Shown here piece after piece: positions 47,346 through 58,560 of a stretch of DNA of 64,000 bases (the first letter of the stretch is position 1; each line of letters begins with the position of its first letter). The DNA lies in NCBI RefSeq assembly GCF_000002235.5, contig NW_022145559.1:798501-862500 (forward strand), in the 5' to 3' direction. The notes beneath the pieces were generated by a model. It searched no databases, was not told where the DNA came from, and worked only from the letters and a program-made list of their open reading frames with translations. The translations under genes and the position numbers were made by a program. This stretch comes from Strongylocentrotus purpuratus. Lineage: Eukaryota > Echinodermata > Echinoidea > Camarodonta > Strongylocentrotidae.

Positions 47346-50300
47346 ATCTTTATCTCTCCCTGCAGTTTTAGTTGGAAGTGTACCAGTCACCTAAAATGTT
47401 GGGGGTTAAGGGTGGTGTAATGTGACATTCTCCATAAAAAGTTTTGTAATGTTAATTGTAAGCAACAAAGGGCTGATCATATTCTCAGTTATGTGTGTGC
47501 TACAAGATACAGTAATGTGAAGCGGCAGCACTCTATGCTTATATTATAACGATTTGTTTTGTTGCTAGTTTTTTTTCCTTTGAATAATTTACTGCATTAT
47601 GTGTAAATAGGGCTCTATTGTGTTTGATTGTTGATTAATACAAGTAAAACTTTTCTTTTATCAGCTGTATGCACTGATGGCCTATTTTATCCGAGACTGG
47701 AGGAACTTGCTTCTTCTCTCCTCTCTGCCTGTTGGAGCATACCTCCTTATCTACTTGTAAGTATAAGCAATGATGCTCATCATTTTTTAAGTCTTCTTCA
47801 TTCTACTCAAGTATGCAAGCTTAAATTAAAGGTAATACAAAGTTTTGGGAAATTTTGAGAATTGGCTGGAAAGTGATTCTTTACAATTTTGCTATATTTT
47901 GATGACCCTGTGGATGAATTATAAGCACTAGAAAATTTAGCCCCTAAAACACTTCTGCTTTCAAGAAAAATTGAATATAAGGTGCCCCCGGTAAATTTTG
48001 ATAAATTTCAAATAGTGCTTACGGCCATACAATGGTAGCTGTGACCATGAAAATCTCAGAATATGTAGTTGTGATATGTAATTTCCAAACGGGAATAGCC
48101 AATTGGTCGATTTTGGTCAAGAAACATTGTTTTATGGCTTGATTAATATCTTGACCTTGAGAGAGAGCGCTATACAACATAAAGAGTTTATTATTTACAA
48201 TTTCATAACTTGAGACTCAATTTCAACCGCGACAACGCTCACTGAATATTGTAGGATCGCATATGCTTTCAATATGTTCATTTGAACCAAATTCATGACC
48301 CCATACCAAAACTTTGTATTACCTTTAAGGTTGATTGATAAAGGAGTACTACATGTACCAAAGAAGGCATGGAGGCGAGTTGGTTCAGTCAGTAGTGTAT
48401 GTGTCTGTCAAAGCTAAGATCACAGGCTTGAATGCAGCCCATGAGGATGACTGAAACCCATGTTGTATGTCATTACAAAAAGCTCTCATTAAAACTATAC
48501 CCCACCACTATAACACAGGAACCAATGTAAATCAGGTGGGGTATCACTACCCCACTTTTGTTTCTCTCGTTAAATCTCGGACAGAGCCTCGCAGCTCTGT
48601 GTGAGAGATGGCAGCTGTACTCTTCATCATCTTACGTAATAGTGTAAACAAACTCTTACTGGGGCTCTGCCTGAAAGGAAATGAGAAGTAGGAAATATAT
48701 ATTTTACTTGTTTTAAGATATTTTCATGTTGAAAAGTCACTTATAATTTAGATGAAGAAAATAATGAAAGTTTGAACGAAGCAAAATGACCCAGAATTGG
48801 CGATATAACAACAATTTAAATTGTGAAAATTAGCACCCTTTCCTCCTTCCTCTCCCTCTCTATCACCCCTGTCAAGGTCTCGGCAGGGGGATTACATTGT
48901 ATAGCGCTAGTGTTTACTTTAGGCTTAGCTCTAGGAGAAGTGAAAGTCAAATGGGGGTTTCAATTTTAAATGACAAGTTTTTGTCATGTTATCCTACCCC
49001 TGCTGTTTCATTAACAATGGCTTGGTCACAGTGTAAATCATGCAGTCCATTTGATAAGACATGATACCAGGAGGCAAGAACTGAAGATGTTAAATGATAA
49101 TGTTTGCTTTCCCCTCCCTGGGACAGTAGATATCAAATAGTTAGTAACGATAACAGTCCGTACATGTATATGCTCACACATTCAGTTGACCGACCCACTT
49201 CTACAGTGTATGTAGACAGAAAGAGTTTGTTCAGACGCTCGTATCATTTTGGCGATTATCCCGGTATAACTGGCTGGCAATAAGCCTAACTTACCGTTAC
49301 CTTAGACAGCCAATCATTATATCGTTATATTCGTGCCTTGTTCCTTTTAGTTTCTGTTTATATTGATCAATTTCGGCTTTCTGTTTCATTCTTGCGTTTT
49401 ACTCTGATGAGTGCAAGTCGAAAAGCTTTAGTATGGCTCTTTTCAACGCTATTCTTCAATTTTTTAGTGCTCAGGTGTTAAGTCTATAGGGCCTATGTCT
49501 CTGAAACCAGAAAGTTTTTGTATGAGAGAAACTTTCATGAATGGTTCAGATTTGTGAAGTTTAGTGCAGCAAAATAAAGAATGGAGTAGAAATACTAAAT
49601 TTAATATTATGTATTATTATGTATTATGTAATATTATGTGAAGAGTTCATATTGCAATTGTGTGTAATGTTGAACAGTAGTAGATTGAAAATAACTGATT
49701 CAGGAATATTCAGGTATGGAAGGCATGAATAATAAATTGTTTATTTGTATTTATTTATTTTTTCTAGTGTGATTCCTGAATCGCCTCGTTGGCTGATATC
49801 TAAAGGTCGTATCAGTGAGGCTGAAGACATCTTGCATGAGATAGGAAGAAAGAATGGGATGAAAGTTACCCGCTCTATGATCAACTTGTCTGAAACTAAG
49901 ACTACTCCTAAGACTGATAAATATGGTTTATTGGATTGCTTCAAGACACCTGTACTCAGAATGAGAATGATAATTCTTATCTGCTCTTGGTAAGTCAGAG
50001 ATCTTTTCATTATTTTTGATAGGCATCAATGAGAGGAGAATGCAATCATCTTGAATTTAGAGTTGTCCTCTTTTAAAAGACAAACAGAGGGTGAGCTATG
50101 AAGCAGTTGCTTTATACTCCTCTTGTAACATATCAAATCTAGAAAAGCATTAATCTACCATTGCCACTCCCTACCCAGGTGAATTAAATGTAATAGGAAG
50201 ATATGCCTTGATGCATGGGTGCCTTTATTTCATAGCACGTTTGAAATATTAACTATTTTGGGGGGTATAATTAGACCTGAGTCATCACGGGTTTTGCCGA

Positions 50301-53300
50301 ATATTTAATTAAATTGAAATATAAGTTTGGGAATTACATATTTTTAGTTCTTTATTTCAAAATGTCAGTGTGAATTTTAATTTTGAAAAACCCAAAACTC
50401 GATTATTCAAACCTGGGTTTCGGCGCGATGGCTGGGGACCGGGCGGGGAACCGTTTTGACTCGGGCCCACGTATAATTATCATGATTGTTATTGTTACTT
50501 ATTACAGTTACATTGTAAAGCGCATAGAAACGTGGTACTAAAGAGAAGGTTGAGTTATGGGGAGAGGTGAAAAATAACTTGTGAGCGTTTTCATTGTTAT
50601 AATGCAAGTTTGAAAGAACATCAGATATACAAAAATCTTCTCTGTAAAAGATGGCTCTAAAAATGCCTTCATATTCTGCAATAATAAGAATAATAATAAA
50701 TTACATTTATAAAGCGCTTAATACAATGTTTCTAAGCGCTTAACATACAAGTAATTAGGTACAACGTAAAATAAACATACAGCAATAATAATACATAATT
50801 CTAATAATAACATTACAGATAATTAAACTGCCCTATAAAATTACTATTACCGGTAAACAAAAAATACTTCAAACTTGCCTTAAAAGACTCTACAGATGGG
50901 GATTGACGAATAATAATAGGTAAACTGTTCCATAATTTAGGGGCTGCAATGGCAAAAGTACGATCTCCGTAACGGGTATTTGTTCGGGGACCAGGGGCGT
51001 ATTGGAAATTAGCATGTGTAGTTGACCGTAATGAACGTAATGGAACAATAGGTTTGAGAAGGTCGTTTAAATATGATGGAGCATAACCATGTTTAATTTT
51101 GAATACTAACAAAAGAATCTTAAATTGAATGCGAGTTAAAATAGGTAGCCAATGAAGAGATCTGAGAATAGGAGTTATGTGTTCATATTTTCTGGTTTTG
51201 GTAATGAGACGGGCTGCCATGTTCTGAATACGTTGGAGTGGAGAAATGGTGGATCACAATCACATGCTTTAAAGGTAAAGACCAGTTGTCATGTGATTGC
51301 ATTGTGAAAGAAACGTTGTGGAATCGATCAGAAAAGGTTGATCATCTAGCATCTAGCATCTAGCATCTGCAAGGTTCTGGAATCATCTAAATGATAAAAA
51401 AAATTGGTCCATTCTTTGTAAAGTTACAAGCACTATACACAGAAAGATGTATATGGGACTACCCTATATCTCTCACAGACCATGAGAGAAACAAATTCAC
51501 CAAATATATGAATTAGTAGGCGGTTTCCCTGCAAATTTTTTATCATCATGTATTAGTCAAAACATATTCTTTCACATGATTGGTAATGAGAGCTTCCATT
51601 TCATTTTTTGAAATTGGAGCGTTTCCAATACTGGTCTTTACCTTTAAGCGCTATACAAAGTAATTGTTTTTATTATTATTATTATTTATTATAAGCATTG
51701 TTACTAATTGATCCTGTGATTGTTTTGTGTAGGTTTACTGCTAGTATGGTGTACTATGGACTGACAATGAATGCTGGTAATCTAGGTAGTAATGTATACA
51801 TCAGCTTTGCTCTCTCTGGTTTGGTGGAGCTACCTGCGTATCTCTTTGGCTTCCTAGTACTCAATAGGTAACTCCTGCAATCCAGAACAATCTCACTCTA
51901 TCGTATATATATATCAGAACTTATTCATAAACACAGTCCAGTTCATACATTGGCTGTACACCTTGCAAGAGCTACAGGTACTTACCTACCTTTGCATGCA
52001 GCCTTCATGAAAGTGAAGGCGGTCAGATGGCTACTACTACTACTACTACTACACCTTGTAAACATGAATACATTTTGGAAACAGATCCTTCAGGGCATCA
52101 GCTTCTGCTCTGTGCTATCGAATGTTATAATGTAAAGGGCATAGGGAATTAAATTGTATTTTTCATGCGTTATACAGATTTAACATTTTTATTTCTATTA
52201 CCCTTGTCACATTGACAAGACTGCTAATAGATCAGTAAAAGACCAAACAGATGGTGTATACTTGCAAAATAAAGAAGCAATTGCCATGACTTTGATAGTA
52301 TTAGAGTTTCGATTATGAATTACTTCAAAAAAACGAAAAGTATATTGCAAATTCGAATTGTAGAAAAAATAAATTCACACGAAAATGGTTTCAATTCAGG
52401 AATTTGTTTATTTAAAATGATATTTTTTCTGTATTTGTTTTTTTTTCCATGAGTGTTAGAAATGAATTATTGATTTGTTAGTTTTCTGTTACTCAACAGC
52501 TCAACAATACTTGTATCTTGAAAAGCCAATTTTATTTTATTTATGTTATTATGTAAATTACCTTGAATATATATTTTTGTATGTGTTTCAAATGAAAATC
52601 AATAAAATCCCTGTGAAGGGAAAAATATGGGGAAAAAAAAAAAGACCAAACAAATTATATTTCATATAAATTGATTATTACTCAGTTTGGAGTCAATTTA
52701 CTAGTTTGTCTGGACACTGTTCTCCATTTGATTAGCAACACAAATCTACATATATGCATGGTGCTTCATAAACAAATTAAAATTTATACAATTTTTTTCA
52801 ATTCCAGTAAATTATTTCCTGACTTTTCCATGATTTTGTTGTGAGAGGTGCTCATTTCACTGTAGAGTCTGAGGAGTGTGTCCCCTTGACCAGTCCTGAA
52901 GAGCTATATCTCTCTACAGTACATGTTAATGAAATGCAATGCCTACCTGCTTCTTGCAATTGACAATGGATGATTCAATTCAGACTTTTGATTATCAGGT
53001 GGGCTGTATCTAATACAGACCACCTTATATTTTTGTTAAAATCGCCTTTATTTATTATTTATTTATTTATTTTTCTTATTTCGACCCACTTTTTTGTGTG
53101 CAAGATAATTTGAAAATGGCTCAATCAAATATCTTAAAATTTGGTACACATATGTATAGGCATATTCACAAAACACAGCAAATTTTTCGACCTTGACCTT
53201 GACTGATGACGTCATCTAGGCGCCATTTTGTGAAAAATTTTGAAAATCAACTCATGATCATATCTTCATAACCAAAAGTAATTTCTCATTCATATTTATC

Positions 53301-56300
53301 ATGATCAAGGTCAATATCAGTCCGGTCAATTTCAGGTCAAAAAACGTGCGCGTACGTCCGCGCGTCAGTGCGCGCGCAAAATTTCAAAATGCTCCAAATC
53401 GTCTCAAATTTATTTTACATACGTTTCAGGCCATTTTAAGCATTTCATAAAAAATCGCACACACGCACATGCGCGCGCGTTTTGGCGTAATACCATTACA
53501 TAACATAGAATCGCCATTTTTTTTTCTTTCATGATATTTCATATATTTGTTTGTACAATTTGATACCACGTTCATGTCTTTATGACCATTAATAACAAGA
53601 TGAGCGTCCATTCAAGATAAATGTCCGTGCGCGCGAGCTCTTTTAATACATAGCATATATGGGCAAAAACAGGCCTATACAAAATCCATTATAGCTCTTT
53701 CGAATGCACCGGGATCCTAAATTTTTTTTTCATATTTAGATTATGAGTCGAAGATATGATTTCATGTCTCATTTGGCCATTAAGTGTATCGTGACATCAT
53801 CACAATGGCCTTGGAAATCAAAATACGAATTTGCATATTATGACGTCAGCATATTTATGGAAAATTGATTGCATCTCTATAAATATTGATCAATTTTCTT
53901 CAAAATTTCGATATGTTGTAGCTAAGACAATTCTCTACAAGCTTTAAAATAACCATTTTTCATTTTGATGACGTCATCATAGTGAAAATCTCGATTAAAG
54001 GCCTCATGTCAAAAGGCCTTCATAATTTGCCTTATCCCTATAGAAGGTGAATTTCGTTCACGTCATGAAACTACATGATATTGTTTTTTAAGAATTTTTA
54101 AGCAGTATCTCGCTTATTTTTGCTCTATTTTGTCTCAAATTTAAGTTGACCAGCCCACCTATACTTGTTCCAAACAAGTATTATATGTCTAGTTTTTTTT
54201 TTTACTACAGGACTGGTCGAAGGAAAGCGATGGCAGCTTCTATGTTTGTAGGGGGTGTGTCCTGTTTGAGTTTGTTATTAATATCGAAGGAAGGTAAGAA
54301 AGTGTGTTCAATCTGACTTAATCTCTCTCTGTACCTATGTGAAACATTACGTCCCAGATGCTAGCCTGGTGGGAGTATGCCACAACTCTCCTCTTTTTTT
54401 TCCTCCTCACTCACATGCCTGTAATAGTCAAAATTATATTCTGTATGCGATATCCAATCAAAAAATTGATTACCCAAAGTGACTTTTTCAACATAAACTG
54501 TAGCTGAAAATCAATATTCTGCTTTCTGATTTTGTCATTTCTATGAACCTGTGATATTGCTCTGTGCAGATACATTGGAAAAATAGGATTCTAGCCTAGA
54601 GTCCCATACAGCTTCTAGATTGCATTTCTTTCAAACATTTACACTATTAAAATTAATATGAAGTCATAGACAGTACATGATAATGTCTCGCCTGTATATC
54701 TTCTGATCTAAGGAGAACAATATGAACTAATTTTTGACTAGTTTCCTACTTTTTCTGAGCTGTATTTCTTATTTTTTATTCCAATTTTGGTTTGTTATGT
54801 TTATTATTTGTTGTACAGATGAAACCAGGGTGAAGATCAGAACAGCTTTGGCTCTGATTGGTAAAATGGGTATATCATCTGCTTTCAATATCGTCTACAT
54901 TTACTCATCAGAACTATTACCAACAGTGTTAAGGTTAGCACAAACTTTATACTTCTTTAATCATATGTACTTATTATCAACATAATTCAGGTTAACAAAG
55001 GGCTTGTAGTTTATTATACTTTGATTGGAGTTGTTTTAAATTAAAGGTAAGGTTGAGTTCTGATAATGATAGAAAATACATTATCACAGAATCCCACAAA
55101 ACTCACACTGAATGTTAAAGATTTCAAATGAATGACATGTGCCAAACGATTTTGGTAGAAAGTGTTTAGGGGCCAAGTAGTGGCATAGCTTGCTGGAGCT
55201 AAAGGCAGGATGACAGTTGCTAGGCTCCACCCTATAATAACGCTCCAGATCTCAATCATCGTGTGATATCATCTGTCAATTATTAGTGAGCTAACAAGAT
55301 ACTGGTATGTAACATCCCCCAGCTCAGCACATGCTCACAAAAGAATTGCATGCTTTCATACAATACCTTCACATTACACTTTTTCATGTTGATGCTACAG
55401 CGCGTCTGACATAGCAATGGTGGTATTGTATGGTCTATTTTAAACGAGTGGTCAGCTCTTGTGAAACTTCATACCACTGTCTTTATCAAAATACTGAATA
55501 TTACTATTTTCATCATGAGAGATGTTAGATTGGAAGGTTTGCGGGTATGAATAAAGTGATACCAAAATGCTTCTTTTTGTTAATTTTTTCCACAGGAACA
55601 GTGGGATGGGAATCTGTTCGATGGCAGCTAGGATAGGAGGTGTTGTAGCACCACAGATCATTCCTATGGTAAGCCTCTCTTGATTTTAAACCTTCTTATT
55701 ATCTGCTGGGATAGGTACATGAAAGCTGTGTGTTTCTCTCCGCTTTCTTCTCCTGAAGGTTGTATGATCAGTCAGAACTGCATATAGAAGGTGAATAATT
55801 TCAATAGTATTACTTAAAGGGAAATGGTAGTCAGTTTCCATGTGCAGAAGGTCATAATTCGCTGACACCAGTCTTGGTGTAAATACCATTAATGGGTGAA
55901 CAAGTCTCGCACACAACAAACGTATGGTCTGATCAAGAAATGCCCCCTAGTCTCTTGGAGAGTCTTCGGATGAGGGAAATGTAAGATGATTACTTTTCCG
56001 TTTTGGGACGATTGGTGGAAAATGCAGAGCACGACAAAAGTGAGTCCTGTTGGTCATAAAACTGAAGGCTAATCCTGATGATTGACAACAGCTATTGAGT
56101 AACCACCCAAATGGTGTCAAATTTCCCATGAGAAGCCCTTACTATGCATCTTTAAAGTTTTACTTTCACCCCTACCCCTTTCTCCTTGTAATTGGATGGT
56201 ATATTGTGCAGCATAATTTTTAACAAAAACTTTTTTCTATTTTTTTGTTCTTTTTCTTGGTATTCCACACCCATCCCTCCCCAGTTGTCACAGTTGAATA

Positions 56301-56618
56301 TTGTGCAGGTTTTCAACTAGTTTTTTAAAACATTTCCTTTCTCATTTTATTATTTGCCAGGGTATTAGAACAACATTTTTGATATTTGGAGGAACAGCGT
56401 TAGCCTGCGCCATCTTCGATCTTGGATTGCCAGAGACACTCAATAAACCTCTACCTGAAAGCATTGATGATGTAGAGCGTGACGCAGCAGTCACAGATAA
56501 ACAGGAGAAATATTCTAGTAAAGGGCTACTAACCTCTAGACTATGAAGCATTATCATGACAAAGAGAGTAAAACAACATGCTGTTGGCCAAATAGTATTG
56601 TCTAGCAAGTACAATAAA
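43732..56618 (+). CDS. SLC22A15: SLC22A15-like organic solute transporter gene, eleven coding exons
   Basis: Major-facilitator transporter of the SLC22 family at the plasma membrane; human SLC22A15 carries zwitterions such as ergothioneine and carnosine. Coding exons: 43739-43801, 44970-45152, 46071-46276, 46937-47066, 47665-47756, 49768-49989, 51733-51867, 54211-54293, 54819-54933, 55596-55668, 56361-56546. All are GT-AG and the phases join to 495 residues. The N-terminus AVGEFG matches SLC22A15, and the first extracellular loop is short with four cysteines. MFS motif A is [11 protein letters not shown] (112-122); the family motif is PESPRW (228-233). The segments [28 protein letters not shown] and LPETLN (457-462) closely follow SLC22A15 rather than OCT/OAT members. 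The link before the last helices is about four residues shorter than in human. A substrate cannot be inferred for this species. A 5' UTR exon upstream is implied by the acceptor at 43730-43731. Confidence 0.93.
44970..45152 (+). CDS. SLC22A15: SLC22A15-like coding exon 2
   Basis: 183 bases, residues 22-82, phase 0 in and out. First membrane helix ([13 protein letters not shown]), then a short extracellular loop with cysteines in VMCGD, DVCHM and PPCDN, ending DEFTSIATK, like FTSIASEW of SLC22A15. The loop is far shorter than in OCT or OAT proteins. Confidence 0.92.
45247..45327. mobile_element. Short foldback relative of 9637-9785
   Basis: ACCTGTCTACAAAGACCACC then, 50 bases on, GGTCCCTGTAGACAGTTTT inverse. 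Confidence 0.5.
46071..46276 (+). CDS. SLC22A15: SLC22A15-like coding exon 3
   Basis: 206 bases, residues 83-151, phase 0 in and 2 out. It begins WDLVCEKS, a hallmark of SLC22 proteins (EFNLVC in OCTs). Then comes helix 2 and MFS motif [12 protein letters not shown], and helix 3. Donor GTATGT at 46277. Confidence 0.95.
46445..46605. mobile_element. 161-bp MITE with GGCCCGAATTCACAAAGG ends
   Basis: Perfect inverted ends of about 24 bases, GGCCCGAATTCACAAAGGAG... Internal copies of ACAAACCTCCTTTTGTT. In intron 3 of the SLC22A15-like gene. Confidence 0.85.
46937..47066 (+). CDS. SLC22A15: SLC22A15-like coding exon 4
   Basis: 130 bases, residues 151-194, phase 2 in and 0 out. It encodes [18 protein letters not shown], the counterpart of RFLVGMMNGGMSLVAFVL in human SLC22A15, and the start of the next helix. 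Donor GTATGT at 47067. A short MITE begins within ten bases of the donor. Confidence 0.94.
47075..47320. mobile_element. Short MITE, family E, copy 2
   Basis: Ends AGTTTCACAAAGACTAAGAT and ATCTTAGTCTTTGTGAAAC. Starts within ten bases of the exon 4 donor. A C run of about 30 follows its right end. Confidence 0.75.
47665..47756 (+). CDS. SLC22A15: SLC22A15-like coding exon 5
   Basis: 92 bases, residues 195-225, phase 0 in and 2 out. [20 protein letters not shown] matches YALLGYFIRSWRTLAILVNL of SLC22A15. Donor GTAAGT at 47757. Confidence 0.94.
47830..48324. mobile_element. TTAA-flanked MITE, family A, copy 3
   Basis: Exact 19-bp inverted ends, AGGTAATACAAAGTTTTGG, with TTAA on both sides (47826-47829, 48325-48328). 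In intron 5 of the SLC22A15-like gene. Confidence 0.92.
48362..48450 (+). repeat. Degenerate tRNA-like SINE head
   Basis: GAGTTGGTTCAGTCAGTAG resembles an A box and AGGCTTGAATGCAG a decayed B box at the usual spacing. Weak. Confidence 0.35.
49768..49989 (+). CDS. SLC22A15: SLC22A15-like coding exon 6
   Basis: 222 bases, residues 225-299, phase 2 in and out. It opens with the SLC22 motif [14 protein letters not shown], continues through the central cytoplasmic loop ([15 protein letters not shown]; human SEAEEALYLIAKRN) and enters helix 7. Donor GTAAGT at 49990. Confidence 0.95.
50640..51240 (-). mobile_element. LINE 3' fragment, CR1/L2-type reverse transcriptase end
   Basis: A 135-codon minus-strand frame (51220-50813) contains [38 protein letters not shown] and [11 protein letters not shown], the standard C-terminal end of CR1/L2-group LINE reverse transcriptases. 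The upstream RT and endonuclease are absent, so it is a 5'-truncated copy. An ATT-rich 3' tail lies at 50680-50700. In intron 6 of the SLC22A15-like gene, antisense to it. Confidence 0.85.
51273..51643. mobile_element. TTAA-flanked MITE, family F
   Basis: Inverted ends AGGTAAAGACCAGT and ACTGGTCTTTACCT with TTAA on both sides (51269-51272, 51644-51647). Terminal AGGTAA is shared with family A. Inserted just beyond the LINE fragment. Confidence 0.85.
51733..51867 (+). CDS. SLC22A15: SLC22A15-like coding exon 7
   Basis: 135 bases, residues 299-344, phase 2 in and out. [19 protein letters not shown] and [11 protein letters not shown] closely follow LVYYGLTLSAGDLGGSIYA and ALSGLIEIPSY of human SLC22A15. 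This is the strongest subfamily evidence. Donor GTAACT at 51868. Confidence 0.95.
52998..54165. mobile_element. Probable 1.2-kb element filling most of SLC22A15-like intron 7
   Basis: Bounded by AGGTGGGCTG and CAGCCCACCT. The interior is non-coding, with CGCGCG-rich words (53345-53385, 53470) and several GATGACGTCAT sites. The inverted ends are short, so limits are tentative. Confidence 0.45.
54211..54293 (+). CDS. SLC22A15: SLC22A15-like coding exon 8
   Basis: 83 bases, residues 344-372, phase 2 in and 1 out. [20 protein letters not shown] matches the GRKRTLSAFLCLGGLACL helix. Acceptor AG at 54209-54210, donor GTAAGA at 54294. Confidence 0.92.
54819..54933 (+). CDS. SLC22A15: SLC22A15-like coding exon 9
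   Basis: 115 bases, residues 372-410, phase 1 in and 2 out. [20 protein letters not shown] is nearly identical to [20 protein letters not shown] of SLC22A15. The donor GTTAGC at 54934 is weaker than the others. Confidence 0.95.
55596..55668 (+). CDS. SLC22A15: SLC22A15-like coding exon 10
   Basis: 73 bases, residues 410-434, phase 2 in and 0 out. [20 protein letters not shown] matches [20 protein letters not shown]. Donor GTAAGC at 55669. Confidence 0.93.
56361..56546 (+). CDS. SLC22A15: SLC22A15-like coding exon 11 and stop
   Basis: 186 bases, residues 435-495, ending TGA. The last helix is followed by [19 protein letters not shown] (human LLLPETLNSPLLETFSDL) and a polar tail. The junction with exon 10 gives a linker about four residues shorter than human, so a micro-exon or a slightly different junction is possible. 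Confidence 0.9.
   Translation, partial: GIRTTFLIFGGTALACAIFDLGLPETLNKPLPESIDDVERDAAVTDKQEKYSSKGLLTSRL
56613..56618 (+). promoter_or_regulatory. Poly-A signal of SLC22A15-like gene
   Basis: AATAAA lies 67 bases past the stop codon of the transporter gene, the first such hexamer downstream. Position fits a very short 3' UTR. Confidence 0.6.
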
Positions 56619-56753
56619 GAGACCCTACTTCGACATATTTACGACGCGTGTGCTCCCCAAGAAAGCTGCCATTTTAAAGAAATTTCCCTTCAAAACTTCT
56701 GGGTTGTGACGTATCGCAAGGAGAACTGATGTAGAGCGCAGCGCGCCCGTTAT

Positions 56754-56972
56754 ATGCAATACAAGTCAAACATGGTGTACTGCCAAGTGTTTGGTTGTAA
56801 TTGTTCCTCGAAAGCTCTGAAGGTGGAGAAATTTCCGGACAAAACATTCAAGTACGACAGGAAAACGATGACAGAAGAAGGATTTTGCCTCCCGTTTGTC
56901 GAATGTATGATGCTTTTATATATTTGTTTAGATAATGTATTAAATGGCCTCCAAACTGAAATTAACATTTAG
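56754..56972 (+). CDS. Possible THAP-type zinc-finger N-terminus (fragment or first exon)
   Basis: An open frame of 72 codons. From its second Met (56772) it reads MVYCQVFGCNCSSKALKVE then KFPD, resembling the start of THAP DNA-binding domains (Cys-x4-Cys near the N-terminus, then a Phe-Pro motif). The later C and H ligands and the AVPTIF box are absent in this frame. A GT donor could follow at about 56905, which would make this a first exon, but no following exon was found before the transposon at 56995. It could equally be a relic of a THAP-bearing transposon or chance. Confidence 0.3.
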   Translation: MQYKSNMVYCQVFGCNCSSKALKVEKFPDKTFKYDRKTMTEEGFCLPFVECMMLLYICLDNVLNGLQTEINI

Positions 56973-56994
56973 TTTGAGGTTAATTTCCATTTAA

Positions 56995-57562
56995 CCCTTA
57001 CTGTACTGGGGGGGGGCCTGGGAGGCCCCCCCCTCGACATTTTCGGAGATTGCGCCGCAACCGCTTGGAATTTTGAAATGTCGTTTCATGACATTTTTTC
57101 CTCAAGTCTTACGCACATTTTGATACCATTTTCGTCGAAATCGGATATACCTGTAAGGCGTTACATAACAATTAGTATGCGCATGTCATCAGAAAAACAC
57201 CAAAAAAATTAAAAATCCATCAAAATTTGCATAAATTATCATTATTAATTACATTAAAATAACTTTTTTGTGTTAGAAAAGTAGTTTCATTTGAATAATG
57301 AGTTTCAACATTCAAAAAGTGGAGTTTGACACGTTTTCTGTAAAATGCATAAAATTAGCGCATTTTGCATAATTAATTAGGCTAACGACAAAAATTTGCA
57401 TATTCGGAAAAAACTAATTATACCATCTTGTTCCTAACGTAAATATCGACAAACATGCAAATTTTCGTGTTCATCGGACAATCGACGGCCGAGATCATAG
57501 GGGGGGGCTTCCCAGGCCCCCCCCAGTCAGTGGGTGCTCAAAATAGCCCAGTACAGTAAGGG
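56995..57562. mobile_element. piggyBac-like non-autonomous transposon, 568 bp
   Basis: Perfect 16-bp inverted ends (CCCTTACTGTACTGGG) and TTAA on both sides (56991-56994, 57563-57566). G and C tracts lie just inside the left end. Structure parallels 18942-19727. Confidence 0.9.
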
Positions 57563-57689
57563 TTAAGGGAGGAAGAGGTAGGTCAGCATGAAACACACAC
57601 CACTCAGTATTTCCATAATCGCAAATAACTGCAATACTGTAACTGTAAATACTAATATATTACATACATATATATATATTTTACTAAAG

Positions 57690-57900
57690 GCGTCATTAGA
57701 GGGACATTTGGAGTGAAAAATGAGTCATTAAGTAGACATTGTGATTAGGAGGACAATTTGGTGTCCTCTTAACGTTTTTTACGTTTTATTTCTCATAGAA
57801 GGCCCAATTTTGTTATATATCTCTCTCTATATATGTAATTTTACTAAGGGCGTCATTGAAAGGACATTGGGAGTGAAAAAATGAGTCATTAAGTAGACAT
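57690..57900 (+). repeat. Two-copy tandem segment preceding the telomeric tract
   Basis: GAGTCATTAAGTAGACATT occurs at about 57722 and 57883 with similar upstream sequence. Only the second copy is followed by TTAGGG repeats. Confidence 0.8.
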
Positions 57901-57989
57901 TAGGGTTAGGGTTAGGGTTAGGGTTAGGGTTAGGGTTAGATTTAGGGTTAGGGTTAGGTTTTAGGGTTAGGGTTAGGGTTAGGGTTAGG
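57900..57989 (+). repeat. Interstitial telomeric tract (TTAGGG)n
   Basis: About fourteen TTAGGG units with two small interruptions. This is the animal telomere repeat, but non-telomeric DNA continues for 6 kb beyond it in this window. Confidence 0.95.
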
Positions 57990-58025
57990 ATTTTTATGAT
58001 GTCCACTTAATGTACCATGTAGGGT

Positions 58026-58056
<31 letters not shown>

Positions 58057-58379
58057 ACATATAGATCAGACATAACGGAAAGTGGAATTATTGAGGGAAA
58101 TTTAATCTTAAAGACACTGGTGGTAGTATAAAAAAAAAGAAATAGATTAATTATTTCTCAACAGACATCATATCAGCCATATATTACAATACTATCAATA
58201 GCATATATATGTATATTTGCTAAAAAACTCAAAATCTAAAGCTTTGAAAATCAGAAGTTGACTTAAACACTAGCTATTGCTTTGATGACATCATCTCATC
58301 TAGAGCATGTAAATTCACGGCTCATCGCCTCAGCTATATAGGCAAGCCATTCAGGTCTACATGTTGTGTAGTCACTGTC

Positions 58380-58560
58380 ACTGCAGCGAGTTTGACCCCT
58401 GTTGACCCATCATTTGGAGCAGTGTGGTAAATGAGGTTTTGATTTGCTCTTGTGCAATACTGAAATGGAACATGATGTTTCTTATATTTGTATTCTACGT
58501 TCATTCAGCTTTCCAATAATAACAAGTCGTATTTTCATAGGGTGTTTAAAGTTTAAGAGT
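58380..58560. repeat. Dispersed repeat, family D, copy 2
   Basis: Matches 20130-20345 in the same orientation. Confidence 0.55.
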
